Below, one piece after another: positions 52,651 to 60,907 of a stretch of DNA of 64,000 nt (positions are counted from its first letter, which is position 1; each line of letters opens with the position of its first letter). Made by a program: the position numbers and the translations under genes. The stretch lies in contig NZ_FRDJ01000001.1 in assembly GCF_900143265.1 (NCBI RefSeq), forward strand, positions 426,393 to 490,392, given 5' to 3'. This DNA is from Fervidobacterium gondwanense DSM 13020. GTDB taxonomy: Bacteria > Thermotogota > Thermotogae > Thermotogales > Fervidobacteriaceae. Under the pieces are notes generated by a model, which did no database searches, was not told where the DNA came from, and was given only the letters and a program-made list of their open reading frames with translations.

Positions 52651-54219
52651 TCATTTGAACATCTCATCAAAGTAAGCTATAATAAACTTCCGCCTTTCGT
52701 ACATAAAGTTCTTAAGCCACCCAACTTCTTCTTTCCAAAAACTCGGTTCTGGTGTGCCATACCTTTTAGCATGAAGCTCTATTTCAGGCTCCAACATGTT
52801 TTCGTATCTTGAGATTATGTTTTCGACTCGTTCTGGTTTGAAAACTTCGTTTAAAATATATTCGAATCTCTGAACGAACTTATTCTTGAAAGATTCATTC
52901 TCAAGTAGTTTTCGTAGCAGCAGTGTTGCCTCTTCTCGCATCGTCCACGGCACGTTCGGATCTCCATACAGAGCTACTTTCAAGGTGTTGTGCGACGGTT
53001 CCCAGAAAGCCAAGTCCATATCGTACATCATGTACCTCCACTTTCCATCGCCGAACGGACTATTCTCTTTTTCGAGTACTCGCCACATCCGCTCGTTGTT
53101 GCCCGGCCAATCCGTGTTTGCCGATATAATTTCGGTAATCTTAAAGTCTATAAAATTATCTATATCGAGCATACTGGAAACTACACGATAATTTTCATCT
53201 TTGCGCATATCATTGTTCCTTACAAATTCCAATAAGTCCAAGAAACTTTGTTGATCCCCTTCTTTGCCATCCTGAATAGAAAGATCATAGTTGATTATAA
53301 CGGTGTTCTTCTCATTCACCTTGTGTTTAACCTGCAGAAACCTCTGGTCATAATATTCTGAGAGATATAGTATTCCCCAGTACTCACCATTTATATAATG
53401 TACAACAGGATAACTATCTTGGGTGTCAAACCCTAATCCCTTCACTACTTCCTGAACGACAGGATCTCTCATATATGTATACTCATAATCATTTCCTGAG
53501 TTTCTCAACAACAACTTTTTGTACCCTACACGCCCGAAAAACGGATATGTAAATTCCTTTTCCTTGTTACGAGCGTACAGTCTTATCGACTTTATTGGAA
53601 AGCTCCGTGTGAACTCTCCGTGTATCCTAATACCAATATCTGTTCTGTATAGCAACTTACTATTTTCGAAATACTCCAACACGCCTGTACGTTCCCATTC
53701 ACTACCTCTCTGGTGGTAATTCCCCGTCCAGTATGGATTGTTCGGGTCAAACAATTTTCCTGGAACGTAAATTCCTCTCTCATAATCAAACATATCGTCG
53801 GGATTGACTATTATAGATACCACTGGCAATGTATGCCTAATCCCCACGAAATACGTCCGTGATGTAGAGTCAACAACTTTACCGTCGACAACTTCAATAA
53901 TCCTTAAAACAGTACCTTTCTTGAGTTCTCCGGAAGGCTCTTTCCAGATAGGAGACGTTGGAATGTACATCAGTTTGTTGTCTTTTCTCTCAGTAATATG
54001 TATAGGTTTCGTGTAGGTATATGTGTTGGGATTTCCCAGAACTGGCTCACTTCCATCCAATGTGTAGTAAACACTCCCACTCAGGGTGGAATTAATACTC
54101 ACATAGAATTCTGAATCGTAAAACCCAGCGTCATGTGAAACAACTAACTTTGGAAACACAAGCGTTGAGAACAGGAAAAACAAAAATAAAATGAGCATCC
54201 TGGAAATTTTGTAAAACAT
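52651..54219 (-). CDS. CotH-family secreted kinase-like protein
   Basis: CotH proteins are atypical kinases first known from Bacillus spore coats; this organism type does not sporulate, so another extracellular target is implied. The 522-residue protein has a signal peptide (1-23), a chitobiase C-terminal-like beta domain (about 28-80, with VYYTLDGSEPV) and a CotH domain. The domain shows RTDIGIRIHGEFTRSFPIKSIRLYAR, NTDWPGNNERMWR and the metal-binding YDMDLAFW. It is the last gene of an envelope cluster and is followed by a terminator. Some polysaccharide loci carry CotH genes, but no link to the pel-like genes is shown. Confidence 0.88.
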   Translation of the reverse strand: MFYKISRMLILFLFFLFSTLVFPKLVVSHDAGFYDSEFYVSINSTLSGSVYYTLDGSEPVLGNPNTYTYTKPIHITERKDNKLMYIPTSPIWKEPSGELKKGTVLRIIEVVDGKVVDSTSRTYFVGIRHTLPVVSIIVNPDDMFDYERGIYVPGKLFDPNNPYWTGNYHQRGSEWERTGVLEYFENSKLLYRTDIGIRIHGEFTRSFPIKSIRLYARNKEKEFTYPFFGRVGYKKLLLRNSGNDYEYTYMRDPVVQEVVKGLGFDTQDSYPVVHYINGEYWGILYLSEYYDQRFLQVKHKVNEKNTVIINYDLSIQDGKEGDQQSFLDLLEFVRNNDMRKDENYRVVSSMLDIDNFIDFKITEIISANTDWPGNNERMWRVLEKENSPFGDGKWRYMMYDMDLAFWEPSHNTLKVALYGDPNVPWTMREEATLLLRKLLENESFKNKFVQRFEYILNEVFKPERVENIISRYENMLEPEIELHAKRYGTPEPSFWKEEVGWLKNFMYERRKFIIAYFDEMFK

Positions 54220-54250
54220 TCAAACACCCTCTTTCTTAAAAAAGAACCTA

Positions 54251-54943
54251 TCAATTTCTGTATGCTCGTATCCAGAAAACATACTCAAAACTACCGCCAA
54301 CCACTTTAATGTTTTCGAACTTAGCTATTTTTTCAAGCGCCAAATTATTAACCTCATATCTCGGTGTTATGACGATATCATATCCTTCTTCCTCAGCTCT
54401 GAAACCTACCTCATATCTTCCAGCAATGGATTCATCTACATACCCGGCAGAATGTATGTTTTCCATCTTCAGTGTAGAAATCTTATGTCCACCACTTATG
54501 TACCTTCGCACAGCCTTTTCAACTAACTTCAATTCATTGTAGATCTCTTCAGCATCAGGATCCTCATCCAGATCTACTTTTGTTTCAGATCCATCTTCAG
54601 TTTTGTCAAATACTAATATAGGTATCAACGTACTATCGGTACTCTCCTTCTGAGTTTTCAGATTATCTTGTCCAAGATTATCCAATTTTGAATCTTGTTC
54701 TGGTAACATTTTGGAAGATGGATTTTCATCATCTAAAGCCACTGTGGTTTTATCATCTACGCTTTCTTCATTCTTTTGACTGGCTTCTAACATTTTTTGT
54801 TCATTTAGAGAATCCTGAACTTTCAATTCTTCACCTTTACTCTGTGAATAGTCCCATGTAATTTCCCTTCTTGAGTTGAGCGATATAAGGATAACTAAAA
54901 ATATCAACACCGCAATCAGCACAATCTTTCCAAGTTCGCTCAC
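54251..54943 (-). CDS. Membrane-anchored acidic protein, unknown function
   Basis: No family is recognised. The 230-residue protein has one N-terminal membrane helix (about 5-22), an acidic disordered segment (about 30-130, with DDENPSSK, DSKLDN and DLDEDPDAEE) and a small C-terminal alpha/beta domain (about 130-230: KLVEKAVRRYISGG, YDIVITPRYEVNN, FEYVFWIRAY). It starts at GTG 54943 behind GGGGGGG. It lies between the ABC-2 permease and CotH genes and shares their operon. Confidence 0.65.
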   Translation of the reverse strand: MSELGKIVLIAVLIFLVILISLNSRREITWDYSQSKGEELKVQDSLNEQKMLEASQKNEESVDDKTTVALDDENPSSKMLPEQDSKLDNLGQDNLKTQKESTDSTLIPILVFDKTEDGSETKVDLDEDPDAEEIYNELKLVEKAVRRYISGGHKISTLKMENIHSAGYVDESIAGRYEVGFRAEEEGYDIVITPRYEVNNLALEKIAKFENIKVVGGSFEYVFWIRAYRN

Positions 54944-54983
54944 AAAACCCCCCCTTTAAATATAAGCTAAACATTCAAAAATC

Positions 54984-56093
54984 TTATCTTGGCGTTGTTT
55001 CTCTCTTAACCACTAAGAAAGAAACTATCAGGAAGCCACACGTTAATGTTGTGATGACAGCTGAATTTTTCAGAAACATTTGCATATTTACGCTTCCTGC
55101 ACCGAAAAGTTGTTCAAGCCTTAGTAGGTACACCGAATTGTATATAGGCACAAAATTCAACATATTTCTCACAAATCTTGGCAGTGAACTTATTGATGTA
55201 AGTATACCACTCGAAAAGATTAGGAGAATGCTGAGTGCTGTTCCAAGAAGGTTTGAAATTAGGTAATTCCTGGAGAGGCTTGAGACAAAAATACCGAGCG
55301 CGGAGTGAAAGAGCGAAGTGAATAGTATTAAGACAAGAACATCGTTAACGCTTACTGACATATCTGAAGGAAGAAAAACTAAATAAGCCACCAATCCAGA
55401 TATGCATGAAATTGCCACAGTAACAAGAAACTTAGAGAGAAAATACTGAGAAAATCTGGCCTTTCCAACAGAAATTACTCTAATGAATTTCGTTTCCTTG
55501 TCACCTACAAAAGTACTTGCACCTATCATTAAAGCCACAAACATGGTTATTAACAATATAAGACTCGGGGCGAAAACACGGTCGAAATCGAGATCATTTT
55601 CAGTTACAAGTTTTGGGGCAGGAACGCTTGAAGAAGTATACATCTGTTGCAAAACTTTCGGATTAAAGAACGGCCCGCCGCTGAGGTCTTCAAACATTTT
55701 TTGAAAGACAAGATAAGCCGCAGCCGAAAGCTGCGTGTCTACAGGGCTTGGAATGTACTTTATCTCGGTTTGCCTCCCGGTGAAAAGTCCATTAGTAAAT
55801 CCATTTGGAATAACAACAACTGCATGTAGTTCGCCTTTTTTCAAAAGTTCAAGATAATCCTTCCCAACGTACTGAATCGTTCCACCTCTGAAAAGCGACA
55901 TAACAACACCAACTGTAAACTTAGAAAGAGGCGATTTGTCTTCACTGTAAACACCTACTTTTAGATTGCTTGAAGCAAGTGAATTAAAGAAAATTCCACC
56001 AATTAGCACAAATAGTACTGGAATAACGAAAAGAACAATATAAGTTGAAGGCTTAACAAAAATTCTTTTAAGCTCGTATTTTATAAATTGCAT
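54984..56093 (-). CDS. ABC-2 type transporter permease
   Basis: The 369-residue protein follows the ABC-2 plan: an N-terminal helix (about 14-37), a large external domain of about 140 residues, then five helices ending the chain. TFVGDKETKFIRVISVGKARFSQYFLSKFLV is the typical coupling region. No ATP-binding gene is adjacent, so it must use one encoded elsewhere. The beta-barrel-like protein gene precedes it by 21 bases. A drug, lipid or polysaccharide exporter is possible. Confidence 0.8.
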   Translation of the reverse strand: MQFIKYELKRIFVKPSTYIVLFVIPVLFVLIGGIFFNSLASSNLKVGVYSEDKSPLSKFTVGVVMSLFRGGTIQYVGKDYLELLKKGELHAVVVIPNGFTNGLFTGRQTEIKYIPSPVDTQLSAAAYLVFQKMFEDLSGGPFFNPKVLQQMYTSSSVPAPKLVTENDLDFDRVFAPSLILLITMFVALMIGASTFVGDKETKFIRVISVGKARFSQYFLSKFLVTVAISCISGLVAYLVFLPSDMSVSVNDVLVLILFTSLFHSALGIFVSSLSRNYLISNLLGTALSILLIFSSGILTSISSLPRFVRNMLNFVPIYNSVYLLRLEQLFGAGSVNMQMFLKNSAVITTLTCGFLIVSFLVVKRETTPR

Positions 56094-56114
56094 AGAGCCT
56101 CTCCATCACCTTTC

Positions 56115-56831
56115 TTAAAAATTAATCTGAAATTGCAGAGAGATGCTGTAACCGATGGTAGCTCTTTCTATGTTGGTTGTTGTATCAACAAGTTCTAAGT
56201 TGGGCATGAAGGGACCGTAGAGTGCCGTGGATATATAATAGCTCATGGACAAAAGAAGATTGTTAACATTCCTACTTGAAAGCGGAAACTGAACAAGCAG
56301 TCTTAATAGTCCTGTTAAATTTATGTTTTGAACAGTGTTGTAGTGTTTAAAATCATTCTGCTTTAAATCAGAAATATCGTTCGATTGTCCAACCAACAAC
56401 TGTAAAGTTTCAATATCTGCTCCGACACTTCCACCGAATGAGAAGACAGTCTCGCGCGACGAATTTCCAATCCTTATTCCCAAAATCTTCGCGTATATAT
56501 CGTAGCTAAGGCCGAAGAGCCCATAATTAAAGTCTCTGCCTGGTAAATAATTCATAAATGTCGACTTAAAAGTAAAACCACTTGAGAGTACGGACGGATA
56601 ACGTGGGTTCGCATTCATCTCGAAAGAATAGACAAATGTCATTTTCTCGAAGATACTGATTTCTCTTCCGGCTATTTCTGCAATAGTTTGAACACATTTG
56701 CTTGGCTCAGAATATGATATCCCGTACCAGTCCGCAAAAGTATTTGTGTAAGCAAAAGAGATGGTGCTGAAAAACAAATAAACAACAGCAAACAACTTTA
56801 CAATATTCAAAAATAAACTCTTTTTGAACAT
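56115..56831 (-). CDS. Secreted protein with a beta-barrel-type C-terminus
   Basis: The 238-residue protein has a signal peptide (about 1-27, cleavage after SFA) and ends in LQFQINF. A terminal Phe after alternating residues resembles the recognition signal of outer-membrane beta-barrel proteins. No named family is recognised. It is the first gene of the four-gene minus-strand cluster, with an extended -10 promoter just upstream. Confidence 0.65.
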   Translation of the reverse strand: MFKKSLFLNIVKLFAVVYLFFSTISFAYTNTFADWYGISYSEPSKCVQTIAEIAGREISIFEKMTFVYSFEMNANPRYPSVLSSGFTFKSTFMNYLPGRDFNYGLFGLSYDIYAKILGIRIGNSSRETVFSFGGSVGADIETLQLLVGQSNDISDLKQNDFKHYNTVQNINLTGLLRLLVQFPLSSRNVNNLLLSMSYYISTALYGPFMPNLELVDTTTNIERATIGYSISLQFQINF

Positions 56832-56876
56832 ACCCCGCCCACCTCGCTAAGACAATTCTAATATCGATTACAATTT

Positions 56877-56885
56877 ATTATACCA
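56877..56885 (-). promoter_or_regulatory. Extended -10 promoter of the CotH cluster
   Basis: Minus-strand TGGTATAAT (56885-56877) lies about 45 bases before the first gene. The -35 region is not convincing. Confidence 0.55.
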
Positions 56886-56968
56886 TACTCTCTGCAGAAA
56901 ACTTTCGAAAAGTATGACACCTTAAAGTGGGCAAATAAATGAAAAGAAGGCAAACCCCAAATCCCCCC

Positions 56969-56996
56969 TTGAAATTATCTGATTATATGATAAAAT
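56969..56996 (+). promoter_or_regulatory. Promoter for tRNA-Ser
   Basis: TTGAAA (56969-56974), 16 bases, TAAAAT (56991-56996). Transcription would begin about 15 bases before the tRNA. Confidence 0.55.
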
Positions 56997-57017
56997 TTAC
57001 AGCGTGCTAAGTTTAAC

Positions 57018-57107
57018 GGAGAGATGGCCGAGTGGTCGAAGGCGCTTGCCTGCTAAGCAAGTGTGGAGGTTTCTCCACCGAGGGTTCGAATCCCTCTCTC
57101 TCCGCCA
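57018..57107 (+). tRNA. tRNA-Ser(GCT)
   Basis: All arms fold: acceptor GGAGAGA/TCTCTCC, anticodon stem CTTGC/GCAAG with loop CTGCTAA (anticodon GCT), a long variable arm (TGTGGAGG...CCTCCACCG type) and T arm GAGGG/CCCTC with TTCGAAT. Discriminator G and an encoded CCA end the gene. The long variable arm confirms serine. Confidence 0.97.
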
Positions 57108-57119
57108 GACGCAGAGTTT

Positions 57120-57150
57120 CGGGTGATGAGCCATTATTTCTCATCACCCG
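57120..57150 (+). terminator. Hairpin between the two tRNAs
   Basis: CGGGTGATGAG and CTCATCACCCG form an 11-bp stem followed by TTTATATAT. It could end the tRNA-Ser transcript, though the tail is weak. Confidence 0.65.
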
Positions 57151-57187
57151 TTTATATATGAAAAGATAAAGCACGAGAAGAATGGAC

Positions 57188-57264
57188 GTGCCCGTAGCTC
57201 AACTGGATAGAGCGTCAGACTGCGGATCTGGAGGTTGTGGGTTCAAGTCCCGCCGGGCACGCCA
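57188..57264 (+). tRNA. tRNA-Arg(GCG)
   Basis: Acceptor GTGCCCG/CGGGCAC, D arm GCTC/GAGC, anticodon stem TCAGA/TCTGG with loop CTGCGGA, and T arm GTGGG/CCCGC are complete; discriminator G and CCA are encoded. The anticodon reads GCG, where most bacteria have ACG (edited to inosine). Confidence 0.95.
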
Positions 57265-57306
57265 AATTGTTTTGTATTAATCCAAACCGGTAAAAGAAGT
57301 CCAAAA

Positions 57307-57339
57307 AAGCTACACTCCAAAGTGTAGCTTTTCTTTTTT
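57307..57339 (+). terminator. Terminator after tRNA-Arg
   Basis: AAGCTACACT and AGTGTAGCTT pair around CCAA, followed by TTCTTTTTTC. Confidence 0.88.
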
Positions 57340-57343
57340 CATA

Positions 57344-57352
57344 TGTTATAAT
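57344..57352 (+). promoter_or_regulatory. Extended -10 promoter for cinA
   Basis: TGTTATAAT directly follows the tRNA terminator; the leader to GTG 57429 is about 70 bases. Confidence 0.5.
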
Positions 57353-57428
57353 TTTTATTGCTCTGTGAACATTCTTAATCTATTGTTGTTTAACAAAATT
57401 AAACAAGACAAACATGCGAGGGGTTCAG

Positions 57429-58676
57429 GTGAAAAATGCAATAATCTATTCAATAGGCAACGAATTGGTCGAAGGTCTCATAGTTGATACAAATTCTAAG
57501 TTTTTGAGCGTGCACCTCAAATCTTTAGGTTATAACGTAATTCGTATAGAGACACTTCCCGATGTGCTTGATATTATTGTTCGACGCATCAGTGAAGGAT
57601 TATCCGAGGCCGACTTGTTGATTACAACCGGAGGATTAGGCCCTACTGAAGACGATTTGACACGCGAAGCTATTTCAAAAGTGCTCAATAAAAGTTTAGT
57701 TTTAAACGAAGAAATCGCAAATGAGTTGATTGAGAGGGCTCTGAAATACTATAACAAGGCTCCTGAAAGCGTCAAAAAACAAGCATTGGTGCTCGAAGGT
57801 GCTATCGTTTTGGACAATCCTGTTGGAACGGCTCCAGGTCAGTTAATTAAGCACAACGGAAAAACCATTGTCATTCTCCCAGGACCGCCTGTAGAGATGA
57901 TACCAGTATTCGAGAGCATAAAGGGAGAACTTAAGACGGACGATGAACTATACACAAGAAGAATAAAAACGATAGGCGTTCCTGAAGCTGTTTTGATGGA
58001 TGAACATAAAGATTTGTTGTACTCCAATCCTCAGATAACCATTGCCACAATGGCTTCGTATGAAAGAGGTGTAGAAGTCAGACTTACCGGAAGTGTGGTA
58101 CTGAAAGAAGAGATAGACGGAATCGTGGAACAACTGACAAATCTTCTCGGAGAAAGTGTTTATGCACTAGATGACGATAGCATTGAGGATGTAGTTTATA
58201 AGCTCCTGAAGGAGAATAACCTGACCATTTCTTTCGCCGAATCGTGCACAGGTGGTTTGCTCTCAGCAAGATTCGTGGACATACCCGGTGTTTCTTCGGT
58301 CTACAAAGGTGGCGTTGTTGCGTATTCAAACGAATCAAAGGCAAACATATTACGTGTTCCTAAGGATATCATCGAAAAGCACGGAGCTGTAAGTGAAGAG
58401 TGTGTTTCATATATGGCTAAGAATGCAAGAGAAATTTTTGATTCAGAATTCTCAGTTTCAATTTCCGGAATAGCCGGTCCTACTGGTGGCACTCCTCAAA
58501 AACCCGTTGGTACTGTTTGTTTTGCGTTTGCCAGCAAGAAAGGTGTGAAAGCTTTCACTTACAACTTAAGGGGAGATAGGGAAATGATACGAAAAAGAAG
58601 CGCGTTAATCGGATTCGATATTGCAAGGCGAGGGATAAGAGAATGGCTAAGGCTAGAAGGAAATATCAAAGGGTAA
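57429..58676 (+). CDS. cinA: CinA family protein (nicotinamide-nucleotide amidase type)
   Basis: CinA has an N-terminal molybdopterin-binding-like COG1058 domain and a C-terminal NMN deamidase domain, and is competence-linked in some bacteria. The 415-residue protein shows both: TTGGLGPTEDDLTREAI and ILPGPPVEM in the first half, then SFAESCTGGLLSARFVDIPG, GGVVAYSNESKANIL and SGIAGPTGG in the second. GTG 57429 is preferred to ATG 57414 because GAGGGG lies between them. The regulator gene begins inside its last 34 bases. Confidence 0.94.
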   Translation: MKNAIIYSIGNELVEGLIVDTNSKFLSVHLKSLGYNVIRIETLPDVLDIIVRRISEGLSEADLLITTGGLGPTEDDLTREAISKVLNKSLVLNEEIANELIERALKYYNKAPESVKKQALVLEGAIVLDNPVGTAPGQLIKHNGKTIVILPGPPVEMIPVFESIKGELKTDDELYTRRIKTIGVPEAVLMDEHKDLLYSNPQITIATMASYERGVEVRLTGSVVLKEEIDGIVEQLTNLLGESVYALDDDSIEDVVYKLLKENNLTISFAESCTGGLLSARFVDIPGVSSVYKGGVVAYSNESKANILRVPKDIIEKHGAVSEECVSYMAKNAREIFDSEFSVSISGIAGPTGGTPQKPVGTVCFAFASKKGVKAFTYNLRGDREMIRKRSALIGFDIARRGIREWLRLEGNIKG

Positions 58677-59644
58677 CAATAAAAGATGTTGCAGAATACG
58701 CTCAGGTTGGGGTGGGCACAGTTTCTCGTGTACTTAACAATAGCCCGCATGTAGATGAAACAACAAGGGAACGCGTACTCGAGGCAATAAAAAACCTTGG
58801 TTACATGCCAAATCCACACGCAAGGCGTCTTTCGACAGGCTCAAGCCAGCTGGTAACTGTCATCACTCCGGAGATGAAAGGCGACTTCTATCAAATTCTA
58901 ATGTCATCTATAGACGAAGTTTTGGTCAAATACGGATATTCCTCTTTACTTTATCCTCTTTACAACGAGAAGAAATTCGAAGCTTTGAAGAAATCATCGG
59001 ATATACTCTTATCAACTGACGGGTTGATCGTTGACGGTGTCAATGTCGATAGCGTTATGTCCCATATACTCAATCCTCAAACTCCCGTTATATGTCTTGA
59101 ACAAGATTCAGACAAGTACGACTCGATTATGGTAGACAATTATTATGGTGGTGTGCTTGTTGGTGATTATTTCGCAGACCTCGACATGGACATATTTGTA
59201 GTAACTCACAGAAAATCTCACGAACTTGAAAGTACCGTATTTGACGAAAGATTAGAGGGCTTTCAAGAATCGCTTGAGAAAAAGGGAAGAAGTATAGACA
59301 AAATATACTACGTACCACTCGACTGGGAAAGCACATTTGAAGTTGCAAGAAGGATATTCTTCCGTTTCAAAAGATGTGCAATCTTCACCACTACTGACTA
59401 TCTGGCAGTTCCGATTATCGAGGTTGCAAGAACCATGCAACTAGATGTAGGAAAGGACGTAAGGGTCTGTGGTTTTGATGACCTTCCAATTGCTCAGGTA
59501 CTGGAGATCACAACTGTCCGACAACCGATAGCAGAAATGGGATATCTCGCTGCTGAGAGCCTTATTAAAAGAATCAATAAGAAGATAAAAGATAAGCCAA
59601 AGAAATACATACTGAAACCAGAATTAGTTGTAAGAAATACGTAA
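58643..59644 (+). CDS. LacI-family transcriptional regulator
   Basis: The 333-residue regulator has a LacI headpiece (residues about 10-60: VTIKDVAEYAQVGVGTVSRVLN, then NPHARRLSTG) and a sugar-binding-protein-like effector domain (TTDYLAVPIIEVARTM, VRVCGFDDLPIAQ, TVRQPIAEMG). It overlaps cinA by 34 bases and precedes ddl by 40. No sugar gene is adjacent, so its targets are probably elsewhere. Confidence 0.9.
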   Translation: MAKARRKYQRVTIKDVAEYAQVGVGTVSRVLNNSPHVDETTRERVLEAIKNLGYMPNPHARRLSTGSSQLVTVITPEMKGDFYQILMSSIDEVLVKYGYSSLLYPLYNEKKFEALKKSSDILLSTDGLIVDGVNVDSVMSHILNPQTPVICLEQDSDKYDSIMVDNYYGGVLVGDYFADLDMDIFVVTHRKSHELESTVFDERLEGFQESLEKKGRSIDKIYYVPLDWESTFEVARRIFFRFKRCAIFTTTDYLAVPIIEVARTMQLDVGKDVRVCGFDDLPIAQVLEITTVRQPIAEMGYLAAESLIKRINKKIKDKPKKYILKPELVVRNT

Positions 59645-59684
59645 TCAAAAGCCAAGTGAGAAATTAACCAAGGAGTGGAGAATA

Positions 59685-60641
59685 GTGAAAATTGCAGTTT
59701 TGCTCGGTGGAATTTCAAGAGAAAGAGAAATATCCCTTAGAAGCGGAAAGAGGATAGCTCAAGCTTTAAGAAATTTCGGACATCAAGTGGATGAGATAGA
59801 TGTAAATTTTGAAAACTTCGACTCCTTAGTCTGGGCTAAGGATTTAAGAAATTACGATGTTGTGTTCAATATACTGCACGGAACATTTGGTGAAGACGGA
59901 CACGTTCAAAGTATTCTCGATGCTATTCAGATTCCCTACACCGGTTCAGGCGTTGAAGCAAGCGTCATCGCCTTTGACAAATACTTATGCAATCTGTACG
60001 TGCAAGACATAACAACCGTTCCTGAGTTCCTGCTCATTACCAAAGAGGAGTTCCAAAAAGATAAAAATATATTCCAAAATACAATACAAAAAATAAACAT
60101 ACCTTGTGTTATTAAACCTAGAAAAGAAGGTTCAAGCATAGGTACTCATATCTGCTTTTCTCAAGACGAACTGTTAGAGAATTTGGAAAAGGAATTTGAA
60201 AAATACGACGAAATGATTATTCAAAAATATGTGAAGGGCACAGAAGTAACAGTATCGATTATTGATATTGACGGTTCACCGGTTGTTTTACCAATTTTAG
60301 AATTAAGACCCAAAAAACTTTTCTACGATTATGAAGCAAAATACACTGATGGCATGACCGAATTTGTCATCCCCGCAGAAATCGGAGAAGAGATGACAGA
60401 AATTGTCAAAGAAAGTGCACTTAAAATATACAAGAAATTGGAGTGCAAACACTTTGCAAGGGTCGACGGGATAGTTAGCGACTGTAAGTTCTACTTTCTC
60501 GAAGTTAATACATTACCTGGAATGACTGAATTGAGCGACTTACCTATGTCAGCTAAAGCATACGGCTTTGATTTCGAAGAACTTGTAAACACAATAGCAA
60601 CTGAAGCGTTCAAGAAACCGTCGTTTAAAAAATTCAGGTGA
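59685..60641 (+). CDS. ddl: D-alanine-D-alanine ligase
   Basis: Ddl joins two D-alanines for peptidoglycan. The 318-residue ATP-grasp enzyme has the N-terminal VLLGGISREREISLRSG, HGTFGEDGHVQSILD, PYTGSGVEAS, the ATP-grasp KPRKEGSSIGTH and the Mg-binding FLEVNTLPGMTE. It starts at GTG 59685 behind AAGGAGTGGAG. Its stop codon overlaps GTGA at the probable left edge of the IscB element. Confidence 0.95.
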   Translation: MKIAVLLGGISREREISLRSGKRIAQALRNFGHQVDEIDVNFENFDSLVWAKDLRNYDVVFNILHGTFGEDGHVQSILDAIQIPYTGSGVEASVIAFDKYLCNLYVQDITTVPEFLLITKEEFQKDKNIFQNTIQKINIPCVIKPRKEGSSIGTHICFSQDELLENLEKEFEKYDEMIIQKYVKGTEVTVSIIDIDGSPVVLPILELRPKKLFYDYEAKYTDGMTEFVIPAEIGEEMTEIVKESALKIYKKLECKHFARVDGIVSDCKFYFLEVNTLPGMTELSDLPMSAKAYGFDFEELVNTIATEAFKKPSFKKFR

Positions 60642-60659
60642 TTTTTTCATTAAACAGCA

Positions 60660-60900
60660 AGGGGAGAATTTCAGTCAACGCCCCACCCTGAAGTGGCAGG
60701 CTTGAAGCCTTCGTTGACTAGCCTCAGCCAAAGCCAATAGGCTTCTTGGCTACGTTAGATGGGCCATGACACCATGGAATGCTGCTCAAGTTCCATGCTC
60801 TGTCGCCTATCGTTAAACAGTTCTGGCGGGTAGGGACAGTGCGGTAGGCACGACAAGCCCATCTAACATTGGCGATGAGCACCTAACTCCGCAAGGAGAC
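60660..60900 (+). ncRNA. HEARO / omega RNA of the IscB system
   Basis: This RNA guides IscB. Helices visible by eye: AGTCAACG (60673-60680) with CGTTGACT (60712-60719), enclosing CCAC/GTGG (60683-60696) and AGGCT/AGCCT (60698-60710) hairpins as a three-way junction; AGCCAA/TTGGCT enclosing AGCC/GGCT (about 60727-60751); GTTAGATGGGC (60754-60764) with GCCCATCTAAC (60857-60867), an 11-bp perfect long-range helix. Inside that helix lie CATGGAA/TTCCATG (60773-60797) and CTGTC-CCTA/TAGG-GACAG (60800-60839). The guide is expected just upstream of the first helix, about 60645-60668, partly from flanking DNA. Exact ends are inferred. Confidence 0.85.
60887..60898 (+). promoter_or_regulatory. Ribosome site of iscB in a GCAA-loop hairpin
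   Basis: CTCC-GCAA-GGAG pairs the AAGGAG ribosome site with an upstream CTCC around a GNRA-type tetraloop, nine bases before ATG 60908. It could lower IscB translation. Confidence 0.5.
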
Positions 60901-60907
60901 TTACTGT

